The notes beneath the pieces were generated by a model. That model saw nothing but the letters and a program-made list of their open reading frames with translations, had not been told where the DNA came from and made no database searches. A stretch of 64,000 bases of DNA, from NCBI GenBank assembly GCA_046313895.1, contig JBKBWK010000009.1, forward strand, positions 26,202-90,201, in the 5' to 3' direction. This document shows positions 35,399 to 43,485 of the stretch, in pieces. The DNA is from Pseudotabrizicola sp046313895 (GTDB taxonomy: Bacteria > Pseudomonadota > Alphaproteobacteria > Rhodobacterales > Rhodobacteraceae). The position numbers were made by a program, and so were the translations under genes. Positions within the stretch are counted from its first letter, which is position 1, and each line of letters starts with the position of its first letter.

Positions 35399-36700
35399 AT
35401 GAAAATCGTCATCCTCGGCTCTGGCGTCATCGGCGTGACCTCGGCCTGGTATCTGGTGCAACAAGGGCATGACGTGACGGTGATCGACCGCCAGCCCGCA
35501 GCCGCCCTGGAAACCAGTTTTGCCAACGCGGGCGAAATCAGCCCCGGCTATTCCGCGCCCTGGGCCGCCCCCGGTATCCCGATGAAGGCGCTTAAATGGA
35601 TGTTCATGGAACATGCGCCGCTGATCGTGAACCCGAAACCCGACCCGCACAAAATCCGCTGGATGATGCAGATGCTGGGCAATTGCACCTCGGCTGCATA
35701 CGCGGTGAACAAGGGACGCATGGTCAGGCTTGCCGAATATTCGCGCGATTGCCTGACCGATCTGCGCGCCACCACCGGGATTTCCTTTGACGAACGCCAG
35801 CAAGGCACACTGCAACTGTTCCGCACTCAAAAGCAGGTGGATGCAGCGGGCAAGGATATCGCCGTGCTGCGTCAGGGCGGCGTCCCGTTCGAAGTGCTGG
35901 ACACCCAAGGCTGCATTGCGGTTGAACCCGGGCTTGCCGATGCCGCAGGCAAGATCGCGGGCGGGTTGCGCCTGCCCAAGGACGAAACCGGCGACTGCTT
36001 CAAATTCACCCAGGGCCTTGCCGCCCGTGCAGCCGCCCTTGGCGTCACGTTCCGCCATGGCGTCAGCATCACCCGACTGAACCGCACAGGGGATCGGATC
36101 ACCAGCGTTACCACGTCTGAGGGCGAGATCACCGCCGATGCCTTCGTGCTGGCGCTGGGGTCCTACTCGCCCAAGCTGGCCGCCGACCTTGGCCTCAACC
36201 TTCCGGTTTACCCGGTCAAGGGCTATTCCATCACCGTCCCTGTGACCGACGCCAGCCGCGCGCCTGTGTCCACCGTAATGGACGAAACCCACAAGATCGC
36301 CATTACCCGGCTGGGCGACCGCATCCGGGTGGGTGGCATGGCCGAAATCGCGGGATATGATCTGTCGCTGTCGGACAAGCGCAAACGCACGCTGCAACAT
36401 TCGGTCGAAGACCTGTTCGGCGGCGCGGGCGATCAGTCGCAGGCCACGTTCTGGGCCGGTCTGCGCCCGATGACCCCGGATGGAACGCCGATCGTCGGAC
36501 GGTCGCCCATCGGCAACCTGTTCCTGAACACCGGCCACGGCACGCTGGGCTGGACCATGTCCGCAGGATCCGGCCGCCTGCTGGCCGATATCGTTTCAGG
36601 ACGTGCGACAGACATCGAAAGCCGCGACCTTGGCTTTGATCGCTACCAGAAACCTGCCAAGGCCACGCAGCCAAGCCTGCATCCGTCCCCGGTGCGCTGA
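35399..36700 (+). CDS. dadA: D-amino acid dehydrogenase, small subunit
   Basis: A 433-residue FAD enzyme of the DAO family that oxidises D-alanine and other D-amino acids to keto acids, feeding electrons to quinone. The FAD motif VILGSGVIGVTSAWYLVQQG is at the N-terminus. FANAGEISPGYSAPWAAPGIP is the DadA-specific segment. The C-terminus has the substrate- and FAD-binding RPMTPDG and GTLGWTM motifs. No alanine racemase gene is adjacent. An AT-rich leader with an Lrp-like box suggests amino-acid control. Confidence 0.96.
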   Translation: MKIVILGSGVIGVTSAWYLVQQGHDVTVIDRQPAAALETSFANAGEISPGYSAPWAAPGIPMKALKWMFMEHAPLIVNPKPDPHKIRWMMQMLGNCTSAAYAVNKGRMVRLAEYSRDCLTDLRATTGISFDERQQGTLQLFRTQKQVDAAGKDIAVLRQGGVPFEVLDTQGCIAVEPGLADAAGKIAGGLRLPKDETGDCFKFTQGLAARAAALGVTFRHGVSITRLNRTGDRITSVTTSEGEITADAFVLALGSYSPKLAADLGLNLPVYPVKGYSITVPVTDASRAPVSTVMDETHKIAITRLGDRIRVGGMAEIAGYDLSLSDKRKRTLQHSVEDLFGGAGDQSQATFWAGLRPMTPDGTPIVGRSPIGNLFLNTGHGTLGWTMSAGSGRLLADIVSGRATDIESRDLGFDRYQKPAKATQPSLHPSPVR

Positions 36701-36816
36701 GCCCCCGCTTTGCGGTTTTCCGACTGGTGGCCCTCGCCGGAGGCGCGGCCAGATGCCACCGGCGGCCCGATATGCCACTGTGCGCCATCTTGCAAACTGG
36801 CTAAGCTGTGCGGATC

Positions 36817-38079
36817 ATGCCCGCCCTGTGCCGCGATTGCCTGACCGCCTTTGATGCCGCCCCATCCCGGGGCCGGTGCCCGCGCTGCCGCAGCCCGCGC
36901 GTGCTGTCCCACCCTGACCTGTTCAGCCTTTCGATTGCCCACATGGATTGCGACGCCTTCTATGCGTCGGTGGAAAAGCGCGACGACCCGACCCTTGCCA
37001 ACAAGCCCCTGATCGTCGGCGGTGGCACGCGCGGGGTGGTTTCCACCTGCTGCTACATCGCCCGCATCCATGGCGTGCGCTCGGCCATGCCGATGTTCCA
37101 GGCCCTGAAGCTTTGCCCCGAAGCGGTCGTCGTCAAGCCCCGGATGGCCCGCTATGTCGAGGTCAGTCGTCAGATCCGCGCCATGATGGCGGAAATGACC
37201 CCGGCCATCGAACCGCTATCACTGGATGAGGCGTTTCTCGATCTAACCGGCACAGCACGACTGCATGGCGCGCCGCCCGCTGTCCTGCTGGCCCGGCTGA
37301 CCAAACGGATGGAGGACGAGTTGGGCGTCACCGGTTCCATTGGTCTTGCGCACAACAAGTTTCTGGCCAAAATCGCGTCTGATCTGGACAAACCGCGCGG
37401 CTTTTCAGTGATCGGGCCTGCGGAAACCGAAGCCTTTTTGCGCCCGAGGCCGGTTCGTATTCTGTGGGGCGTGGGCACGGCGACGCAGGCCACACTGGAA
37501 CAGGCCGGGATCCGCACCATTGCGGACCTCTTGCGATGGGACTGCGCCGATCTGACCGCGCGCTTTGGCACGATGGGCGACCGGCTTTGGCATCTGGCGC
37601 GAGGACAGGACAACCGACGCGTCAGCCCGGATGAAAAACTGAAATCCATATCCAAGGAAACGACTTTCCTTGAAGATACCTCTGACCCTGACCTGCTGGA
37701 TGGTCACCTTTGGCGACTGTCAGAACAGGTGTCGGATCGGGCCAAGGCCAAGGCTCTGGCGGGACGCACCGTCACACTGAAATTGAAGAAGGGTGATTTT
37801 CAGACCGTCACACGGCGCCACGCCCTGTCAGACCCGACCCAGATCGCCGACCGCATCTATCGCACTGCGCGCGATCTGTTTGACCGTTCTGGCACCACAG
37901 GCCCGTTCCGCCTGATCGGTGTCGGCATCTCTGATCTTGCCCCCGAAGATCAAGCCGATCGCGCCGGTGATCTGCTGGATCCCGATGCCGACAGGCGGGC
38001 CAAAGCGGAAAGGGCAGCCGATACGATTCGCGCGCGATTCGGCAAAGAGGCGATCATCAAGGGCCGCGCTCTGCGCTGA
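36817..38079 (+). CDS. dinB: DNA polymerase IV with N-terminal zinc ribbon
   Basis: A Y-family polymerase of 420 residues (423 if GTG 36808 is used). The N-terminus carries four cysteines (CRDC and CPRC), a small zinc-ribbon extension. The polymerase follows: HMDCDAFYASVEKRD, the YIARxxGVRSAMP segment and the catalytic SLDEAFLD. A helix-hairpin-helix thumb and little-finger domain close it. It copies damaged DNA with low fidelity. No LexA box was identified upstream, but I could not search thoroughly. Confidence 0.94.
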   Translation: MPALCRDCLTAFDAAPSRGRCPRCRSPRVLSHPDLFSLSIAHMDCDAFYASVEKRDDPTLANKPLIVGGGTRGVVSTCCYIARIHGVRSAMPMFQALKLCPEAVVVKPRMARYVEVSRQIRAMMAEMTPAIEPLSLDEAFLDLTGTARLHGAPPAVLLARLTKRMEDELGVTGSIGLAHNKFLAKIASDLDKPRGFSVIGPAETEAFLRPRPVRILWGVGTATQATLEQAGIRTIADLLRWDCADLTARFGTMGDRLWHLARGQDNRRVSPDEKLKSISKETTFLEDTSDPDLLDGHLWRLSEQVSDRAKAKALAGRTVTLKLKKGDFQTVTRRHALSDPTQIADRIYRTARDLFDRSGTTGPFRLIGVGISDLAPEDQADRAGDLLDPDADRRAKAERAADTIRARFGKEAIIKGRALR

Positions 38080-38162
38080 AATGATTAAAATGCGGATCCT
38101 GTTAGCTTTGCCTTAACTGCGCACGTTCAGCCTGTCCGACAAAATCTTTTCCGAGGTGCGCA

Positions 38163-38546
38163 ATGGCGACAGATCTGGAACTGCAACTGCGGGCAGCCCT
38201 TGCAGCACATGGCACGTGGAAGTTGCGGCTCAAAACCGCAATAGCCACCAAAAGGACTGACATATCACCCGAAATTGCAGCCTGTGATGACCGTTGCGCG
38301 TTCGGCATCTGGCTGCACGGCCCCGACATCGATCCCGACACCAAATCCAGCCCGCCATACCGCGTGACTGTGCGGTTGCATGCCGAATTTCACCGCGCCG
38401 CCGGTGATGCACTCGAAGGGGCCCTGTCGGGTATGCGCCGCAAGCGCGACCGTGCAGCGATGATCGAATTCGAGCAGAAGTCGCAAAAACTCAATATGGC
38501 GCTGTCGAAATGGCTGAGCGAGGTGAAGGCACCGCACAGCGTTTGA
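38163..38546 (+). CDS. Free-standing chemoreceptor zinc-binding (CZB) protein
   Basis: A 127-residue protein that is almost only a CZB domain. Zinc ligands fit the family's 3His/1Cys pattern: His16 (AHGTWK), Cys45 (CAFGIWL), His73 and His77 (LHAEFH). CZB domains normally sit at the end of chemoreceptors or diguanylate cyclases and sense zinc or oxidants through the Zn-Cys pair. No receptor or enzymatic part is present, so it may act by binding another protein. It is probably monocistronic. Confidence 0.85.
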   Translation: MATDLELQLRAALAAHGTWKLRLKTAIATKRTDISPEIAACDDRCAFGIWLHGPDIDPDTKSSPPYRVTVRLHAEFHRAAGDALEGALSGMRRKRDRAAMIEFEQKSQKLNMALSKWLSEVKAPHSV

Positions 38547-38553
38547 CCGGCGG

Positions 38554-39414
38554 TCATTCTGCCGCCAAAGGCACCCTGCTGCGACCAATGCCGGCGATCT
38601 CTGCGATCACGCCCGAGATCAAGGTCTGAAAGGCATCGAAATCAGCCGAGGGCACGATTCGCGCCTCATCCATGTAAAGCGCGCGGTCGATCTCGATCTG
38701 CACGACATGAAACCCGCGTGATGGGCGTCCATAGGTCTGGGCGATATAGGCCCCGGCAAATGGGGCGTTGCGAGACACACGCAACCCTGCGCGCCGGAAC
38801 GCGGCTTCGACATGATCCATCACGTCCCGCGCCGCGGCCGCGCCGAAGCGATCACCCAAAACCACCTCTGGTCGGGAAAAGCCGGGCCGCGCATGCGATT
38901 CGATGGCCTCATGTGGCATCGAATGGCAATCAATCAGCACGGCCTGCCCGAACTGGGCATGACTTTCGTCGGTCAACTGTCGCAACGCCGCGTGATAGGG
39001 GTGCCAATGGCGCATGATCCGCGATTCTGCCTCGGCCAATGGCATCTTGCCGCGATAGATCGCCCGTCCGCCCGCCACCACACGCGGAATCACCCCAAGA
39101 CCAGAGGCCACACGGGGGTTGTGGGGGCTACGCATCACCCCTTCGATCACAGCGGCATCCAACTCGTCTGCCGCGCGATTCAGATCGATAAAGGCGCGTG
39201 GCGCACATGCGGCAATCAGTGGTGCGCCATGATGTGTCGCTGACTGGAACAAATCGTCCACAAAGGCATCTTCCGATGACCGGATCGATTGGTCATCCAG
39301 CACGGTCTCGGCCAGAAATGCAGGCGCATAGGCCCGGCCACTATGCGGCGACGAGAACACCACTGGCGTTGTCCGGTGCCTTGGCTGATAAAGGGTAAAG
39401 GCTTCGCTGCGCAC
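38554..39414 (-). CDS. N-formylglutamate amidohydrolase family protein
   Basis: A 286-residue protein of the FGase family, with SSPHSGRAY near the N-terminus, the FIDLNRAADELD motif and a VLIDCHSMPH metal-binding segment. Classic members (HutG) hydrolyse N-formylglutamate at the end of one histidine-degradation route, but no hut genes are nearby, so the substrate could differ. It is convergent with the CZB gene. Confidence 0.9.
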   Translation of the reverse strand: MRSEAFTLYQPRHRTTPVVFSSPHSGRAYAPAFLAETVLDDQSIRSSEDAFVDDLFQSATHHGAPLIAACAPRAFIDLNRAADELDAAVIEGVMRSPHNPRVASGLGVIPRVVAGGRAIYRGKMPLAEAESRIMRHWHPYHAALRQLTDESHAQFGQAVLIDCHSMPHEAIESHARPGFSRPEVVLGDRFGAAAARDVMDHVEAAFRRAGLRVSRNAPFAGAYIAQTYGRPSRGFHVVQIEIDRALYMDEARIVPSADFDAFQTLISGVIAEIAGIGRSRVPLAAE

Positions 39415-39501
39415 CGGTATCTCCTGCTGTCTATTGTTATAGCGGGCTTTGCGGAAATACCAAAAGCCCTGATTTCACGGAGTCGGTGGATGTAAAGGCT
39501 C

Positions 39502-39530
39502 TTGCAGCGCCATGCGCAACTGGCTATAGA
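39502..39530 (+). promoter_or_regulatory. Promoter of tRNA-Val
   Basis: TTGCAG at 39502-39507 and TATAGA at 39525-39530 with exactly 17 bp between, 70 bp before the tRNA. The region from 39415 holds no gene. Confidence 0.6.
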
Positions 39531-39600
39531 CCCCCGCACACCGACGCGGTTCCCCCGCGTTCTTTTTATTGGACCAGTGGGGGAAAAGCGGCAGTTGCGT

Positions 39601-39675
39601 GGGCGGTTAGCTCAGCGGTAGAGCACTACGTTGACATCGTAGTGGCCACTGGTTCGATCCCAGTACCGCCCACCA
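39601..39675 (+). tRNA. tRNA-Val (anticodon GAC)
   Basis: 75 nt with an encoded CCA. The acceptor stem GGGCGGT-ACCGCCC is perfect. The anticodon arm CTACG-TTGACAT-CGTAG gives GAC. The T arm CTGGTTCGATCCCAG is intact. Confidence 0.97.
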
Positions 39676-39744
39676 TTCACCGCCCCCTTTGCAGGGGGCT
39701 TGTTTTTTCAAGGCGCATCTGGCGCCGCGAAGAGGAGAAGAACG

Positions 39745-39870
39745 ATGAAGGTTGCGAACTCGCTCCGCTCGCTCAAGACGCGCCACCGCGATTGCCAGGT
39801 TGTGCGCCGCAAGGGCCGCGTTTATGTGATCAACAAGACGCAAAAGCGCTACAAGGCCCGTCAGGGCTGA
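39745..39870 (+). CDS. rpmJ: 50S ribosomal protein L36 (bL36)
   Basis: A 41-residue basic protein beginning MKVANSLRSLK and ending KRYKARQG, the alphaproteobacterial form of L36. The zinc ribbon of the classical protein is lost: only one cysteine remains. AGGAG lies upstream of the ATG. It sits 70 bp after tRNA-Val and is followed by a strong terminator, so the two may share a transcript. Short genes like this are easily missed. Confidence 0.96.
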   Translation: MKVANSLRSLKTRHRDCQVVRRKGRVYVINKTQKRYKARQG

Positions 39871-39892
39871 TTGCAGTGTCCCTGTTGGGATC

Positions 39893-39925
39893 AAAAGGCC
39901 GCCAAGGGCAACCTGGCGGCCTTTT
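39893..39925 (+). terminator. Terminator of rpmJ
   Basis: AAAAGGCCGCCA at 39893-39904 pairs perfectly with TGGCGGCCTTTT at 39914-39925. The T-rich strand of the stem ends the transcript. Confidence 0.88.
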
Positions 39926-39970
39926 GCTTTGTTCGCTTGCCACCTTGCGCAGTGCAGCTAGCTTTTGGTC

Positions 39971-40375
39971 ATGGACCCTGTCGCCAAAGCCCGCGTTACC
40001 GTAATGTTCATCACCGCCGCCACCGCAGGACTTGCACTTGCTGTGGGCGACAGCGTTCCCAACGACCTGTGGTTCGCGGCAAAGACGTTTGGCCCGATCC
40101 TTTTCGGGGCGGCCTTGTCGCAATGGCTGCTGTTTCCGCTCTTCTCCAGAAGGCCGGGAGGCTTGGGGTGGCTGTTGGATGGGCTGGCCTATGTGGCAGT
40201 GATCGCCCTGTCCGGTCTGTTGGCGGGAACCCTTCTCATGCCGGGGGTTGGCACGGTGCTTGGCCCGATCATCGCACTGTCGTTCCCAACGCAATCCGTG
40301 CCGGCCGCGCTGATCTATCTTACCGGTTCGATCACCGTCATCACCCTTATCCGCAAAGCCAAAGCGCGGCACTGA
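39971..40375 (+). CDS. Small inner-membrane protein of unknown function
   Basis: A 134-residue protein with four hydrophobic segments (about residues 10-30, 35-55, 65-90 and 100-125) and a basic end. I recognise no family. The ATG at 39971 is preferred over a TTG 6 nt upstream. It stands between rpmJ and paiB without overlap. Confidence 0.7.
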   Translation: MDPVAKARVTVMFITAATAGLALAVGDSVPNDLWFAAKTFGPILFGAALSQWLLFPLFSRRPGGLGWLLDGLAYVAVIALSGLLAGTLLMPGVGTVLGPIIALSFPTQSVPAALIYLTGSITVITLIRKAKARH

Positions 40376-40451
40376 CGGCAACCGCACCGGTAAAGATTGC
40401 AAGACGCAACCCGATGCCGCTAGCCAATAGGTCGAAACACAGGGTCGAATC

Positions 40452-41084
40452 ATGCATCCCAATCCCGCCTTTCGCGGTGTGCCCCGCGATACCGTTCTTG
40501 CCTTTGTCCGCGACCGAGCCTTCGGCATGTTGACCGTTAACGGCACCGACGGTCCTTTGGCAGCGCATGTGCCATTTGTATTGTCCGCTGACGGCGGCAC
40601 GCTGGACCTGCACCTTGCCCGGTCAAATCCCATTGCCCGGTCGCCCCTGCCGACCACCGCCTTGGTGGCGGTGCAAGGCCCGGACGCCTATATTTCACCC
40701 GATTGGTATGGCCCGCATGATCAGGTGCCCGATCAGGTTCCGACGTGGAACTATATTGCGGCCCATCTGCGCGGCATGTTGCACCCGCTGCCGCCCGAGG
40801 CGTTGGAACCGCATCTTGAAGAGATCTCTGCCGAACAGGAAGCGCGGCTTTTGCCCAAGAAACCTTGGACAAAGACAAAAATGACCGACGGAGCGATGCC
40901 ACGCATGATGCGGATGATCCTGCCCTTCCGTCTGGTGATCGCAGAGGTGCATGGGACATGGAAACTGAACCAAAACAAACCGGTCGATGTGCGCCTGCGC
41001 GCAGCCAAAGCCCTGCGCCAGCAACCCGGACTAACCGATGCAGCAACACTGGCCGACGCCATGAGCCGCGTTGAAAAGGCATGA
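40452..41084 (+). CDS. PaiB-family FMN-binding protein
   Basis: A 210-residue split-barrel protein matching PaiB (FMN-binding negative transcriptional regulator family), with MHPNPAFRG, ISPDWYG and VPTWNYIAAHLRG. Bacillus PaiB was linked to repression of sporulation and protease genes, but members bind flavin and may be enzymes. No HTH is visible. Role here unknown. Confidence 0.88.
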   Translation: MHPNPAFRGVPRDTVLAFVRDRAFGMLTVNGTDGPLAAHVPFVLSADGGTLDLHLARSNPIARSPLPTTALVAVQGPDAYISPDWYGPHDQVPDQVPTWNYIAAHLRGMLHPLPPEALEPHLEEISAEQEARLLPKKPWTKTKMTDGAMPRMMRMILPFRLVIAEVHGTWKLNQNKPVDVRLRAAKALRQQPGLTDAATLADAMSRVEKA

Positions 41085-41159
41085 CCCCCATCGGTTCGGA
41101 TGGCATGGACAGCAGCCCGACCAGCGCCTAGCATCTGCAAACCCCAACCGGAGGTGACG

Positions 41160-41456
41160 ATGCCCCTGCCCCTCGCCCCGCTGATCCCCATCGCCTTGCG
41201 CCTTGGGGCAATCGCTGCCGCAGGCTATGTCGCCCAACGCATGATCGCGCGGCATGGCCATATCGGGCGCACCGACCAACGGGCAGAAGACGCACTGGAC
41301 GATCTGGAAGAAGGTTTGTCTTCCAACCGACCGCGTGACGCTGCCGGGCAGCGCAACACCACCTTTCGCCTTCGCCGCACCATCCGGTTCGGTGGCAAGA
41401 CCTATGAAATCGACGCCGGGGCCATCGCCCGCCTGCGTCTGCGGGAAATCGAATGA
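41160..41456 (+). CDS. Small conserved-type hypothetical protein
   Basis: A 98-residue protein with one hydrophobic segment near the N-terminus (LAPLIPIALRLGAIAAAGYVA) and an acidic then basic remainder, possibly a membrane-tethered adaptor. GGAGG is placed well for the ATG at 41160. It is coupled by ATGA to the GST gene. No family recognised. Confidence 0.65.
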   Translation: MPLPLAPLIPIALRLGAIAAAGYVAQRMIARHGHIGRTDQRAEDALDDLEEGLSSNRPRDAAGQRNTTFRLRRTIRFGGKTYEIDAGAIARLRLREIE

Positions 41457-42058
41457 AGCTGTACCACTCACCCACTTCTCCCTATGTCCGCAAGGTCATG
41501 GTCCTGATCGCAGAAACCGGAATCAGGGGGATCGAGACTGTCACGGCATCCGGCACGCCGACTGCACCGGACCCGACCCTCATTGAGCGCAATCCATTGG
41601 GCAAGGTCCCGGCGCTGGAGCGGCCCGACGGCCCCACGCTGTATGACAGCCGGGTGATCTGCCAATTTCTGGATGCACAGACGGGGGCGGGGCTTTACCC
41701 TGATGCCCCGCGCCTGTGGGACTCTCTGACGGTCGAGGCGACCGCGGATGGTATCCTCGATGCTGCTCTCCTTATGGTCTACGAATCCCGTATTCGTCCT
41801 GAAGAAAAGCGCTTTTCGCCATGGGTCGAAGGCCAGTGGGCCAAGATACGGCGGGCGGTCGATGTGTTGGAAACGCGCTGGATCGACCATCTGGACGGGC
41901 CACTGGACATCGGCCAGATCGCCACCGCCTGCGCCTTGGGCTATCTGGACTTCCGCCATTCAAACCGCAACTGGCGTAAAGGCAGTCCGCGGCTGGCCGA
42001 ATGGGAAGCCGGGTTTGCCAAACGTCCGTCGATGCTTGCAACGGCCCCGCAGGCCTGA
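41453..42058 (+). CDS. Glutathione S-transferase family protein
   Basis: A 201-residue GST with a thioredoxin-like N-domain (MKLYHSPTSPYVRKVMV; NPLGKVPAL and DSRVICQFLD hold glutathione) and a helical C-domain. Tyr/Ser at the SPTSPY motif is the likely thiol-activating site. It overlaps both neighbours. The substrate is unknown. Confidence 0.93.
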   Translation: MKLYHSPTSPYVRKVMVLIAETGIRGIETVTASGTPTAPDPTLIERNPLGKVPALERPDGPTLYDSRVICQFLDAQTGAGLYPDAPRLWDSLTVEATADGILDAALLMVYESRIRPEEKRFSPWVEGQWAKIRRAVDVLETRWIDHLDGPLDIGQIATACALGYLDFRHSNRNWRKGSPRLAEWEAGFAKRPSMLATAPQA

Positions 42059-42059
42059 T

Positions 42060-42695
42060 GTGCCGCTGCCCTTTTCGGACTTTCTGCCCGTCTGGGGCTT
42101 TCTGGCAGCCAATATTGTCACGCCCGGACCGAATAGGCTGACCACCATTGCCCTGTCAATGGGGTCGGGTCGCGCTGCGGGTATCGGGTCGGCCAGCGGT
42201 GTCGGGCTGGGCATTGGTCTCTGGTGCCTTGGCATGACCCTTGGGGTGTCGGCGATCATAGGGTTGGTGCCGGGATTGCAACACCTGCTGACATGGGCAG
42301 CAGTCGCGCTTCTGTTGTGGTTTGCATGGCGATACCTGCGCGCGGCACGGATCGGCTGGCTGGCGCAGGCCATGCGCTTGCCAACCGCGTCCGACGGGCT
42401 GGGTTGGTGGGATGGCTTTCGCCGTGCCCTGCTGGTCAATGCCGTAAATCCGAAGGCGCTGACCTCATGGCTCGCCGTGTTGGGTCTGTTTCCCGTGGCG
42501 CGCGCGGGCGTGAGCGATATTGCCTTGCTTTGTGCCGGGGCTTGTGTCCTGTCTTTCGGGATCCACGGTGCCTATACGCTTGCCTTTTCTACCCCCGCTG
42601 CCGCCCGTGCCTATCTGCGCGCTGGCTGGGTGCTTCAGGCCACGGCGGGGATTCTGTTCACCGGATTTGCGCTACGTCTTGTCGCAGGGCCTTGA
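42060..42695 (+). CDS. LysE/RhtB-type amino-acid exporter
   Basis: A 211-residue protein with five or six transmembrane helices and the family's NIVTPGPNR motif near the N-terminus (GPN is characteristic). The second half has VNAVNPKALTSWLAVL, the usual NPK motif. The start is GTG at 42060, 1 nt after the GST stop; the longer open frame from 41748 is only an out-of-frame overlap. It exports an amino acid or similar molecule; the substrate is unknown. Confidence 0.88.
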   Translation: MPLPFSDFLPVWGFLAANIVTPGPNRLTTIALSMGSGRAAGIGSASGVGLGIGLWCLGMTLGVSAIIGLVPGLQHLLTWAAVALLLWFAWRYLRAARIGWLAQAMRLPTASDGLGWWDGFRRALLVNAVNPKALTSWLAVLGLFPVARAGVSDIALLCAGACVLSFGIHGAYTLAFSTPAAARAYLRAGWVLQATAGILFTGFALRLVAGP

Positions 42696-42913
42696 GGAGC
42701 ACCGCTGCTGCTACACTCTTTCCACCACTCGGGTCGCGCTCAAACGGCCACAGGCAGAAAATAACGGTATAAAGCAAGTGACATGCGCCCTATTGTCCGC
42801 TGGACGCCACGCCCTGCCTTGGCTAAAAGGCCGCCCGGCAGGGTGGTGGTAAAGCGCCGCCCCGGAATCTTTATGGGCCGCCGCCCACGCGGCCTCGGAA
42901 GGGAGAATATCTC

Positions 42914-43474
42914 GTGTCCCACGCTGAAGACCACGCAGGCACCCGCAGGGATTTCCTGTACTATGCAACCGCCGGAGCCGGGGCTGTTGCCACCGGAGCC
43001 GCCGTCTGGCCGCTTGTGAACCAGATGAACCCCTCGGCTGACGTTCAGGCTTTGTCCTCTATATTCGTTGACATTTCGGGCATTGATGTTGGCACGCAGC
43101 TGACGGTCAAGTATTTGGGCAAGCCGGTGTTCATCCGACGCCGTAGTCCAGACGAAATCGAAGCTGCCCGTGCAACTTCGGTGGCTGACCTGCCTGACAA
43201 GTCTTCAGAAAACCCCAACAAGCCCGATACCGACGCCGCGGACGTGAACCGCACGCTGGACGAAGCGGGTGAATGGCTGGTGATGATCGGCGTATGCACC
43301 CACCTTGGTTGCGTGCCGATCGGGGATGGCGCCGGTGATTTCGGCGGCTGGTTCTGCCCTTGCCACGGGTCGCACTACGACCCTGCTGGCCGGATCCGCA
43401 AGGGCCCCGCACCGCGCAACCTCGACATTCCGGTGGCGTCCTTCGTGGACGACACCACGATCAAGCTGGGATAA
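42914..43474 (+). CDS. petA: bc1 complex Rieske iron-sulfur subunit
   Basis: A 186-residue protein. The Tat-type N-terminus (TRRDFLYYA) and membrane helix anchor it; the periplasmic domain carries the [2Fe-2S] ligands in CTHLGC (Cys128, His130) and CPCHGSHYD (Cys148, His151). Cys133 and Cys150 form the stabilising disulfide. It passes electrons from ubiquinol to cytochrome c1. The start is GTG at 42914 behind GGGAG. First gene of petABC. Confidence 0.98.
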   Translation: MSHAEDHAGTRRDFLYYATAGAGAVATGAAVWPLVNQMNPSADVQALSSIFVDISGIDVGTQLTVKYLGKPVFIRRRSPDEIEAARATSVADLPDKSSENPNKPDTDAADVNRTLDEAGEWLVMIGVCTHLGCVPIGDGAGDFGGWFCPCHGSHYDPAGRIRKGPAPRNLDIPVASFVDDTTIKLG

Positions 43475-43485
43475 GGACAAGACAC

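Noticed and set aside
36705..36719. Terminator after dadA
   Set aside because: The stem is only 4 bp (CCGC/GCGG) before TTTTC; too weak to call.
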